DNA of 64,000 nucleotides from CAZIAK01 sp964537035 (lineage in GTDB: Bacteria > Planctomycetota > B15-G4), in the NCBI GenBank assembly GCA_964537035.1, contig CAZIAK010000007.1:79051-143050 (forward strand), written 5' to 3'. This document shows, in pieces, positions 40,585 to 48,545 of the stretch. The stretch's first letter is position 1; each line of letters starts with the position of its first letter. The position numbers and the translations under genes were made by a program. Below the pieces are notes generated by a model. It did no database searches and was not told the origin of the DNA. It saw only the letters and a program-made list of their open reading frames with translations.

Positions 40585-40884
40585 ATGAAGATTGCTTGGG
40601 ATGAGACCAAGAACCGCGCCAACCAAGCCAAGCATGGAGTCTCCTTCGAGGAGGCTTCCGTGCTGTTCTCCTCTGGCGTGGGCTACCTGGAGATCTTCGA
40701 CGACACGCACTCCGCCGAGGAAGATCGGTTCATCGCGATCGGACCGATTCGCCGTGGCCTCGTGCTCATCGTGTGGACCGAGCCCGAGGAAGAAATCGTC
40801 AGAATCGTCAGAATCGTCAGTGCCCGGTGGGCAACCAAGCGCGAGCAGGCGCACTTTCTCTCGACATTGGAGCAGCTAGAATGA
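40585..40884 (+). CDS. brnT: BrnT-family ribonuclease toxin
   Basis: The 99-residue protein matches BrnT: MKIAWDETKNRANQAKHGVSFEEASVLF, DDTHSAEEDRFIAIGPIRRGLVLIVW and the C-terminal IVSARWATKREQAHF. BrnT toxins have a RelE-like fold and cleave RNA. A 9-nt unit is repeated almost three times at about 40796-40821, giving IVRIVRIVS where the family normally has a single IRIIS-like strand, so three residues have probably been added by slippage. Its TGA overlaps the antitoxin ATG. Confidence 0.9.
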   Translation: MKIAWDETKNRANQAKHGVSFEEASVLFSSGVGYLEIFDDTHSAEEDRFIAIGPIRRGLVLIVWTEPEEEIVRIVRIVSARWATKREQAHFLSTLEQLE

Positions 40885-41171
40885 CCGACATTCCCGAACT
40901 CACACCCAAGCAGCTTGCCGGGGCCATCCCAGCGCGAGTCCGAAAGCGCCTGATGGCTGGCAAGTTCGAGAGCGGCAAGGACATCGCGGCGCTGCGCCGG
41001 TTCGTTGGGTTGACGCAGGCGCGATTCGCAGAAGCCATGGGCATCAGCGTGCACACACTGCGCAACTGGGAACAAGACCGACGGCAGCCCGAGGGACCCG
41101 CGATCGCACTGCTTCGGATCGCGGCACGGCACCCAAGAATCATCCGTGAGAACCTCAAGTCAGCGGCGTGA
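40881..41171 (+). CDS. XRE-type helix-turn-helix antitoxin
   Basis: The 96-residue protein carries an HTH at about residues 38-75 (DIAALRRFVGLTQARFAEAMGISVHTLRNWEQDRRQPEGPA), as in NadS/HigA-like antitoxins. It overlaps brnT as ATGA. Classical BrnA partners have a ribbon-helix-helix fold, so this is a toxin with an alternative antitoxin class. It probably represses through the inverted repeat before brnT. Confidence 0.88.
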   Translation: MTDIPELTPKQLAGAIPARVRKRLMAGKFESGKDIAALRRFVGLTQARFAEAMGISVHTLRNWEQDRRQPEGPAIALLRIAARHPRIIRENLKSAA

Positions 41172-41313
41172 CGCGAGCCTCTCGGCCCAACAGAAGTGGC
41201 CCGGGAGAACGGAGCCTGCGGCCCTCGCCCGTCACCGGGGCGTGTCGACTACGAGTGGGAGAACAACCACCTCACCCTCATCCTCAATATGAGCGTCAAC
41301 ACTGACTGACGCT

Positions 41314-41886
41314 TTACGAATCGCTGCGGCGGCGGTAGGCGAAGGCCTGCCCCGCTGACTCGTCCTCGCCGCTGCCCACCAGCGAGATCGTCAGCCCCTC
41401 GTCGTCCACACGATGAAAGACCATGGTCCAGGGGTCGCCGTCGCCGCTGTAGTGCTGGAACGCGGCCCGCCGTTCGCTGAGCTCGACCAGTCGCAGGGCC
41501 AGAGGCTCGGTCTTCTCTTCCCAGGCGGTGAGTTCGCCGTCGAAGTGGCGAAAGCGCATGGTCACACCGTCGTTCTCGTTGCGCATGGTCAGGAACTCGT
41601 ACATCCAGACCAGGCCGTCCTTCTTCATCCAGCGGAAGCTGCCCATGAGGCAGTCGCCGGAAGGCTCGCTCCACTGCTCGTCGAGCAGATCGTCGCCCAT
41701 GGTCAGCTGCCAGTCGCCGCTGATGAAGGCCAGCTGATCGACCGTGGCCGCAATGCCCTGCGGCGGCTCGGGTGCAGCGGGCGCCTCTTGCATGACCGCG
41801 GCACCGATGGCCGTGCCAGCGCAGACCAGGGCGAGCATCATCAGCAGGGCGTTCGTCGCGGCGTTCGTCGTGCGCGGGCAACTCAT
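41314..41886 (-). CDS. DUF6265-like secreted protein
   Basis: The 190-residue protein has an N-terminal signal segment (LLMMLALVCAGTAIGAAVM) and then DQLAFISGDWQLTMGDDLLDEQWSEPSGDCLMGSFRWMK, the pattern of DUF6265 lipocalin-like proteins, with YEFLTMRNENDGVTMRFRHF and FHRVDDEG further on. Its function is unknown. It overlaps the VOC gene upstream by one base (TGATG) and is co-expressed with it. Confidence 0.75.
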   Translation of the reverse strand: MSCPRTTNAATNALLMMLALVCAGTAIGAAVMQEAPAAPEPPQGIAATVDQLAFISGDWQLTMGDDLLDEQWSEPSGDCLMGSFRWMKKDGLVWMYEFLTMRNENDGVTMRFRHFDGELTAWEEKTEPLALRLVELSERRAAFQHYSGDGDPWTMVFHRVDDEGLTISLVGSGEDESAGQAFAYRRRSDS

Positions 41887-42269
41887 CAGGAGTTCCCGCT
41901 CAGATCCTGGAAGAGCATCAACACGTTGCCGTCCGGGTCGAAGAAGCCGGCCAGCTTGACCATCTCGGGGAACACCTGGGTCTCGCCGTCGAAGCGCACC
42001 CCTTGGCCTTCGAGCCGGGCCCGTGCGGCGTCGATGTCCTTCACTCCGAAGGTGGGCACAGGCCCGGCCCCCACCTTGGGCGCTTCGACCTGGGACAGGC
42101 CCACCGACACGCCCTTCGTCTCCGTGGCCAGCTCACACCAGCCCATCTCCTTCACCTCGAAGAGCGGGGAGAAGCCGAGCACGTCCCGATACCAGGCCTG
42201 GGCTGCGGCCATGTCGGCCACCTGGAGAGCCAGGGTGAGACCGCCGTCGTATTGAAGGGGAGAGGACAT
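41886..42269 (-). CDS. VOC family protein (glyoxalase/dioxygenase-like)
   Basis: The 127-residue single-domain VOC protein reads LTLALQVADMAAAQAWYRDVLGFSPLFEV, VPTFGVKDIDAARARLEGQGV and LAGFFDPDGNVLMLFQD. GGGGAGAGG lies upstream of ATG 42269. It is divergent from a tandem winged-helix regulator and starts an operon with the DUF6265 gene. Confidence 0.88.
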   Translation of the reverse strand: MSSPLQYDGGLTLALQVADMAAAQAWYRDVLGFSPLFEVKEMGWCELATETKGVSVGLSQVEAPKVGAGPVPTFGVKDIDAARARLEGQGVRFDGETQVFPEMVKLAGFFDPDGNVLMLFQDLSGNS

Positions 42270-42348
42270 GGAGACTCCTGTGGGATGAAGAAGGCGTGGG
42301 GACGCAACACGGCCGAGAGCGCTCCGTCGCATGAAGCGAGGATAGAGA

Positions 42349-42363
42349 GTATAGTTGCTATAC
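42349..42363. promoter_or_regulatory. Dyad between divergent VOC and regulator genes
   Basis: GTATAG-TTG-CTATAC is a 6-bp inverted repeat in an AT-rich island between the divergent genes, and contains -10-like words on both strands. It is a candidate operator for the HxlR-like regulator. Confidence 0.5.
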
Positions 42364-42397
42364 ATATTCGTCAACGCCATCGAGGATCCCACCCGCC

Positions 42398-42934
42398 GTG
42401 CCTGGCCCCCAGCTCCTGCCGCTGCTCTTCCACCGACGCTGGGCCGTGCCCGTCCTGGCCGAGCTGCACAGAGACAGCGGCGCCAAGCTGGTCACCCTGG
42501 TGAACCGCCTGGAGACTCAGCACGGCTCCCTGCGCCCGGCCTTGGAGCACCTCATCGACCTGGGCTGGGTCCGTCGCAACCCAGGCACGGGCCACCCCCT
42601 GCGCCCGGAGTTCATCCTGCACGGCGACGGCCACCGACTGGGCGAATCCTGCGCGCGCCTCGACAGCGCCCTGCGCGAACCTCACCTGCGAGTCGTCGCG
42701 CTCAAGAAGTGGACATTGCCTGTGCTGCACGCCATCGGTGAGGGGCCGACGCGGTTCGCGCAGATCCCCCGCCGTTTGGCCCGGCTCAGTGATCGGGCGT
42801 TGGCGCTGGCGCTGCGTGATCTGCGGGGTGCGACGCTGGTGGCGCGAGAGGTGCTCGATGGCTCGCCGCCGGCGACCAGGTACGGGGCGACTGCGCAGGG
42901 GCTGGAGTTGATGCCGCTACTGGAGGAGTTTTGA
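42398..42934 (+). CDS. Tandem winged-helix (HxlR-like) transcription regulator
   Basis: The 178-residue protein contains two similar winged-helix units: residues 13-80 (RRWAVPVLAELHRDSGAKLVTLVNRL) and 102-172 (KKWTLPVLHAIGEGPTRFAQIPRRLARLSDRALALALRDL). Each starts with the W-xx-PVL helix typical of HxlR proteins, which normally have one unit and dimerise. The start is GTG 42398. It is divergent from the VOC/DUF6265 operon and probably regulates it through the dyad in between. Confidence 0.75.
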   Translation: MPGPQLLPLLFHRRWAVPVLAELHRDSGAKLVTLVNRLETQHGSLRPALEHLIDLGWVRRNPGTGHPLRPEFILHGDGHRLGESCARLDSALREPHLRVVALKKWTLPVLHAIGEGPTRFAQIPRRLARLSDRALALALRDLRGATLVAREVLDGSPPATRYGATAQGLELMPLLEEF

Positions 42935-43013
42935 CGCAGCAAGCAACAGCAGCACCGTGGCTGTCCTCAGCGCACCCGGCGCTCGGCCCACGCGACCTTC
43001 GCCCACCCCGCGC

Positions 43014-46000
43014 TCAAGGCTCGCCCCGCAGACTCTCAAGGTACGCGATCAGCGCCAGAATCTCGTCCTGCTCAAACGTCATCAGCAGACCTTCAGGCAT
43101 GGTCGAAAGCGAACTCACCCGGCGCTCGTCGATGTCCCCGTGGGGCACCACCGTGCGCACGTCGTTGTACGGGTCGGCCAGGATCGTCACACCACTCTCA
43201 TCCTCGGCCATGAGCCGACCGGCGGTGACGCCACCGTTCTTCAGGAACAGCTGCTCCGCCTCGTAGCCCTCAAGAATGGTGTTGCTCGGATCGAGGATCT
43301 GCGTCAGCAGGCTGGCCCGGTCGTGGCGGGTGAGCACGTCGGCGAAGGGCGGGCCGGTGATGGCGCCGTCGGCCTCGCCGTCCAGGCTGTGACACTTGAG
43401 GCAGCTGGCCTCTTCGAGGATGGCCTGGCCCAGGGTGACGTCGGCGCTGTCGGCGGCGGCCAGCTGATCGGCCAAGTCGTCGACGGTCCACATCTTCACG
43501 AACGTACGCCGCTCTGCGGCCGCTGCGCCCGCTGTGGCCTCGCCCGCAACTCCATCCGACGACGGCTGATCAGCTCCAGCCTCACGGCGCACGATCAGCG
43601 GCCCATCAGGCAACTCGTCCACCACATGCATGACGCCGTTCATGCGCACCCAGTGACCGGGGAACGTGCACAAGAAGGGGTAGTCGTCAGCCGCGTCCGG
43701 CGCGTCGAACTGCAGCCACTCTTCTTGCCCGGGCTGCAGCAGGCCGGACGACACCAGCACCTCGGGCAGGTCGGGCACGAAGGCCCGCTCCCAGGCGTCG
43801 GCGTCTCGGGCCATGGCCTCCCCCGCCTGGCCCACCTTGGCCAGTGAGCCCGGCGCGGACACGAGCAGGTTGTGGGGCATGATGTCCACGTTTTCGAAGA
43901 GCAGCTCTACAGGACGACCGGCCTGCACGGTGAACTCGGCCACGTCGTAGGTCAGGCTGTGCAGCACCGGGCGCACCACGATGATCTGTGGGCCGAGGCC
44001 GCGGCGGGCGCGGGACAGATCGTCGCCCAACGCGCTCTTGAGTTGGGGCGCCAGCTGATCGGCCAAGGCCAGCATGCGCCGGCCCTCGGGTGCCAGGAAC
44101 GCCTCGGCGGGCTCTCGGGCCATGAAGGTCAACAACCGACGAGCGGCCGTCTGGATGTCGGCCACGAGCCACTGCTCGACGGGGATCGCCGAGAGTGCGG
44201 CCACGGCGGCGCCACGGAGACCGCCGTACTTGGCGGCCTCCAACAAGTGGGTCACCGCCTCGCCCTGACGGACGCCGAGCGCGCCCAGGCAGGTCACGGC
44301 CGCCCGGCGCAGAGCCAACGCGGGGGCGATGAGGGTCAGCGTGAGCGGTTCAGCCTGTGCTGGCTGGGGGGCGCTGCGATAGGTGGTCCGCCCGTCGTCA
44401 TCGAGGATCGTGACCACGAACCCGTCGAGGCGAGCCATGAGGCCGTCGCTGTCCGTGCGGTTCCAGACCACGATGCGATCGATGGGCACCGCGCCGGGCA
44501 GCTCGACCTGCCACCAGGGGTCTGCCTGATCCTCCATGGTGTGGGTCTGGGCGCCGTCTCCCCAGCGTCCGCTGGTGACGCCGTCGAGTGCCCGCTCGGG
44601 AGAGCCGCCCCAGTTGACGCTCGACTGGCTGGCGTATCCCGTGGGTGCCACGTTGTCGGCGCCGGAGAAGATCTGCACCTCGGCCAGGGTCAGGGTGCGT
44701 GAGGCGCCGGGCAGCTCGATGCGCACGGTGCTGCCCGACACGCCGGGCCGCTCTTCGGCTTCAGCGGCGAGGGGCGCGGGCAGCTCCCGCAGCACCTCGA
44801 GCACCTTGGGGAACAGCTCGGCGGCGATGGCCTCGTCGCGCACCATGGGCGCCGCGTCGAGCAGGGCGGTGAGCCCGGCCAGCGACTGGCTGGCTGCGCT
44901 CCAGGCCTGCTCCGCCGTGCCTTCGGAGCGCATCTTGGCCGCCACGGCCAGGCGCCGGGTCGAGGCTCGACGTCCCCCCGTGGCCAGCTCGCCCAGATGC
45001 ACGGGCAGCGACCGGGTGACAGCTCGCGGCATGCCGGCGAGCACATCGAACAGGCCGATCAACAGGTGGTCGGCGTGACCGTCGGCCCGAGCGTCGGCCA
45101 CGGTGATGGCCTCGAGCAGCTCGAGCACGGGCGCGGTGCGGTGCAGCTCAGCGAGGCCCGAGAGGGCTTCGGCGTAGTCTGCGGTCTCCATGCCGTGGCG
45201 GGACAACACCTCCCGATAGAGAGCCTCGCTGGGATGCACGCCCATCAGGTCGGCGCTGTCGAGCCGCGCCAGGGCGTAGGCCAGTCCCAGCTCGTCGTCC
45301 GCGGCGAACGGGTCGCCTGCACCCAAGGCCGACTTCCAGACCGGCGCCAGGGTGGCCAGGGTCTCTTTCAGGGCGTAGTCGAGAAAGCGGTCGCCGGGCT
45401 GGGACAGGGCCAACAGGGCCAGCTCGGCGGCCCGGTGTTCGCTGAACTCGCTCAGGGCGACCACGGCTTCGAGGCGCACTCGGGGGTGCTCGTCGGTGAC
45501 GGCGTTCGCCAGCAGGGCCAGGGGATCGGCGATGTCGCGGCGCATCCAGCGCACCACGCGGGTGGCGGCGGCCCGGGCGCGGGGTTCGGGGGAGGACAGC
45601 ACACGTTCAAGCAACGCCTGGTCGACCGCGCCGTGCTGCTGCAGCACCCAGAGCGCTTCGAGCAAGGCGTGCTCGTGGGCCTCGTCGAAGCCCGCGAGAT
45701 CGTCGGAGCGTTCTGCAGTCGCTCCATCGGCCGCGCCCGGCGCCATGGCCATGTCGCCCGAGGCCGCCGCTGCTTCGGCGTGCAGGTCACTGACCCAGCG
45801 CTCGACGCCCGCCACCACGGCGGCGCTGTCCCGTCCGCTCAGCTCGATGCGCACCCGGTAGCGCACCCGATCGTCGTCGCTGCGCAAGAGCGCCAGCAGC
45901 TCGTCGATCGGCTGCCCGGCGATGGGCACGGGCTGCAGCAGCTCACGATCGCTCGCGACCACGCGATAGACCCGCCCGTGATCACGGTCGCGGCTGGGGT

Positions 46001-48185
46001 CGCGCAGGTGGTGCTGCATGTGCCCGATGAGCGGGTTCTGCCAGTCGAGGAAGTACACCGCGCCGTCCGGACCCATCTCGATGTCGACGGGCCGAAACGA
46101 GGGGTCGCTGCTGAACACGAGGGGGTCGACCTCGGTGGCAGAGAAGCCGGAGCCGTCGCCGTCGATGCGGTACTGAAAGATGCCCTGAAAGCCGATCACG
46201 TTGGCGATCAGGTAGTTGCCCTGGTTCTCCTCCGGAAAGTGCCCGCTGGAGAGGATCTCGGTGGCCGCCGCTGGCCGGCTGCGCTGCTGAAAGAAGGGGA
46301 AGTACCCGCCGTGCCCACGGCCTTGCTCGACGTGGCCGCTGAAGGGCAGGGCGTAGTAGTTCACGTTGCCCGTGCCGTCGGTGACGAAGTCTTGTCCCCA
46401 GCGATCGAAGACGTGGCCGTGGGGATTGGCGAAGCCGTAGGGCACGTAGCGCTGGGCCCTCCAGGTGCGGGGCTCGAAGCGCCACACGCAGCCGTTGTTG
46501 TTGCGCACCGGCCCGTAGATGGTCTCGACCTGGCTCTGGTGAAAGGTGCCCTCCTGAAAGTAGAGCGCGCCGTCCGGGCCCAGCACGAAGCTGTTGGCCG
46601 AGTGATGGGTGTCGCCCGAGCTGAGGCCCGAGAGCACCCGCTCGCGGACGTCAGCCTTGCCGTCGCCGGTGGTGTCCTTCAAGAAGAGGATGTCTGGCGG
46701 GTTGGCCACCAGCACGCCGCCGTTCCAGAACTCGAAGCCCGTGGGGTTGTGCAGGTCGTCGGCGAAAGGCTCGCAGGTGTCTGCCGAGCCATCGCCGTCG
46801 GTGTCGGTCAAGATCAGCAAGGCGTCATTCATGGGTTGCCCCGGCGCCCAGTGAGGGTAGGTCGCCCAGGTCGCCACCCACAGCCGCCCCTGGGTGTCGA
46901 AGGACATCTGCACCGGATTGACCAGGGCCGGGAAGCGACCTTCGTCTGCAAACAGCTGCACTTCCATGCCCGGCGCGGCGGTCATGGAGGCCAGGGCCTC
47001 TTCGCCCGACGCAAACGGGTAGGAGCCGTCGGCCAAGGGGCCCGGGCGATTGGTCGCGACGTCGATGGGCGCAGGCACGGGCAAGGGTTCGGGCGCGGGC
47101 TCCCCCCGCGCCGAGGCGTGGATGTCCCGATCGAGGTTCGCCACCATGGCGTCGATCTCGATCAGCTCGTGCTGCAGCACCTCGAAGTTCGTCACCCCGT
47201 CGTAGGTCAGCGACGAGCGACCGCCGTAGACGTTGTAGCCGTCCGTGGCCCGGTAGCGGTTGAACCAGAGCAGGTTCTTCTGCAGCACCAGCTCCCGCAG
47301 CGACTCATGGGCCGCCAGGGTCGCCTCGCTCTCGGCGAGTTCACCCAGCAGCTCGTCAGCGATGATGCCCGAGACGACCTTGTTGCCTTGTTCGGTGAGC
47401 TGCATGCCGTTGAGGGTCAGCCGCGCGGCCTCAGGCGAACCGTCAGGCCCGGCCCCAGACGAGGCGAGCGCAGCGCGCTGCCGCGCCACAGCCGAGAACA
47501 GGTCCACGAAGGGCACGCCGCGCTGGGCAGCGACCTCTTGCATGGCCGTCGCATAGGGCAGCAGTCGTGCGTTCTCGGTGTCAGCCGACGGCAGCGCCGG
47601 GTCTCCCATCTCTTCGAAGGGCAGCGGTGAGAACAACACCAGCCGGGGCGTCGCCTCGCCGTGGTAGCGCTGCGCCCGGGTGTGATCGATGAAGTCATTC
47701 AGGTCACGGTGAAAGTCAGCCAAGCCCTCGGCACCGGCGAACGATTCGTTGAAGCCGAAGAAGGCGAAGATCACATCGGCTTCGATGCGCGTGAGGTGCT
47801 CATCCCAGCTGCCGAAGCCCGACGTGCGCTGCTGGATGGTCAGCTCGTCCGCAGAGAAGCCCAGGTTGCGAAAGGTCAGCCCGAGCTCGGGCACACGGCG
47901 CTGAAAGCGGGTCTCGAGCCAGCCGTGGTGCTGCATGCGCTCGGCCAGGCTGCCGCCCAGCAGGGCGATGGTGTCGCCGGCCTGCAGCTGCAGGGCAGCG
48001 GGCTCCCCCTGAGCCTCGGTCGACTGGCCTCGCAGTGCGGTGGACTCGGCGTGGGCTGCGGCTGGCTCGGCGCGCACTTCGGCGCTCTCGCCGAGAGTCT
48101 CGGCGGTCTGGGCCGAGGCCTCCAAGACCATGCACAGACAGGCGCAGAGGGAGGCAACGAGCAGGGCGAGGCGTGAGATCTTCAT
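43014..48185 (-). CDS. Giant secreted PVC-type heme-binding multidomain protein
   Basis: The 1723-residue protein starts with a signal peptide (MKISRLALLVASLCACLCMV). In order: an SGNH-hydrolase-like domain (about 60-270, GDTIALLGGSLAERM); a PVC beta-propeller dehydrogenase-like domain (about 390-745, NPVQMSFDTQGRLWVATW, EMGPDGAVYFLDW); HEAT-like repeats (about 800-1130); a discoidin/F5-8C domain (about 1155-1268, GYASQSSVNWGGSPERALDG); a short helical part; a cupredoxin domain (about 1395-1520, MPHNLLV, LCTFPGHW with Cys, His); and a cytochrome c with CLKCH near residue 1595 and the PVC C-terminal ending. Such proteins are a hallmark of Planctomycetota. Copper and heme centres on one chain suggest periplasmic oxidation with electron transfer. 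Confidence 0.93.
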   Translation of the reverse strand: MKISRLALLVASLCACLCMVLEASAQTAETLGESAEVRAEPAAAHAESTALRGQSTEAQGEPAALQLQAGDTIALLGGSLAERMQHHGWLETRFQRRVPELGLTFRNLGFSADELTIQQRTSGFGSWDEHLTRIEADVIFAFFGFNESFAGAEGLADFHRDLNDFIDHTRAQRYHGEATPRLVLFSPLPFEEMGDPALPSADTENARLLPYATAMQEVAAQRGVPFVDLFSAVARQRAALASSGAGPDGSPEAARLTLNGMQLTEQGNKVVSGIIADELLGELAESEATLAAHESLRELVLQKNLLWFNRYRATDGYNVYGGRSSLTYDGVTNFEVLQHELIEIDAMVANLDRDIHASARGEPAPEPLPVPAPIDVATNRPGPLADGSYPFASGEEALASMTAAPGMEVQLFADEGRFPALVNPVQMSFDTQGRLWVATWATYPHWAPGQPMNDALLILTDTDGDGSADTCEPFADDLHNPTGFEFWNGGVLVANPPDILFLKDTTGDGKADVRERVLSGLSSGDTHHSANSFVLGPDGALYFQEGTFHQSQVETIYGPVRNNNGCVWRFEPRTWRAQRYVPYGFANPHGHVFDRWGQDFVTDGTGNVNYYALPFSGHVEQGRGHGGYFPFFQQRSRPAAATEILSSGHFPEENQGNYLIANVIGFQGIFQYRIDGDGSGFSATEVDPLVFSSDPSFRPVDIEMGPDGAVYFLDWQNPLIGHMQHHLRDPSRDRDHGRVYRVVASDRELLQPVPIAGQPIDELLALLRSDDDRVRYRVRIELSGRDSAAVVAGVERWVSDLHAEAAAASGDMAMAPGAADGATAERSDDLAGFDEAHEHALLEALWVLQQHGAVDQALLERVLSSPEPRARAAATRVVRWMRRDIADPLALLANAVTDEHPRVRLEAVVALSEFSEHRAAELALLALSQPGDRFLDYALKETLATLAPVWKSALGAGDPFAADDELGLAYALARLDSADLMGVHPSEALYREVLSRHGMETADYAEALSGLAELHRTAPVLELLEAITVADARADGHADHLLIGLFDVLAGMPRAVTRSLPVHLGELATGGRRASTRRLAVAAKMRSEGTAEQAWSAASQSLAGLTALLDAAPMVRDEAIAAELFPKVLEVLRELPAPLAAEAEERPGVSGSTVRIELPGASRTLTLAEVQIFSGADNVAPTGYASQSSVNWGGSPERALDGVTSGRWGDGAQTHTMEDQADPWWQVELPGAVPIDRIVVWNRTDSDGLMARLDGFVVTILDDDGRTTYRSAPQPAQAEPLTLTLIAPALALRRAAVTCLGALGVRQGEAVTHLLEAAKYGGLRGAAVAALSAIPVEQWLVADIQTAARRLLTFMAREPAEAFLAPEGRRMLALADQLAPQLKSALGDDLSRARRGLGPQIIVVRPVLHSLTYDVAEFTVQAGRPVELLFENVDIMPHNLLVSAPGSLAKVGQAGEAMARDADAWERAFVPDLPEVLVSSGLLQPGQEEWLQFDAPDAADDYPFLCTFPGHWVRMNGVMHVVDELPDGPLIVRREAGADQPSSDGVAGEATAGAAAAERRTFVKMWTVDDLADQLAAADSADVTLGQAILEEASCLKCHSLDGEADGAITGPPFADVLTRHDRASLLTQILDPSNTILEGYEAEQLFLKNGGVTAGRLMAEDESGVTILADPYNDVRTVVPHGDIDERRVSSLSTMPEGLLMTFEQDEILALIAYLESLRGEP

Positions 48186-48335
48186 GGGGGCGCTGTCCGG
48201 CGATCTGGGGAGGCTGCCGCAGAGCCTACCAGTCGGGAAGACAGGGCACAGTTTCAGCATGGCCCCAAGAACACCACACCACGACCCTGGGCGCAGAGGA
48301 CCGCGGGCCGAGGCACGACAGCGCTCTACGCCAGA

Positions 48336-48545
48336 CCAGATCTCCTCAGAGAAGGATGCGCAACATGGCCGACGACGGAATGATCGTCGCNNNNNNNNNN
48401 NNNNNNNNNNNNNNNNNNNNNNNNNNNNNNNNNNNNNNNNNNNNNNNNNNNNNNNNNNNNNNNNNNNNNNNNNNNNNNNNNNNNNNNNNNCCAGATCTCC
48501 TCAGAGAAGGATGCGCAACATGGCCGACGACGGAATGATCGTCGC
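48336..48545. other. Scaffold gap flanked by identical 55-nt ends
   Basis: Positions 48336-48390 equal 48491-48545 exactly, separated by 100 N (48391-48490). As at 33297-33506, the duplication length of 55 points to a k-mer overlap that was not merged. The interval 48186-48500 otherwise contains no gene; the end of the next gene lies within the right copy. Confidence 0.88.
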
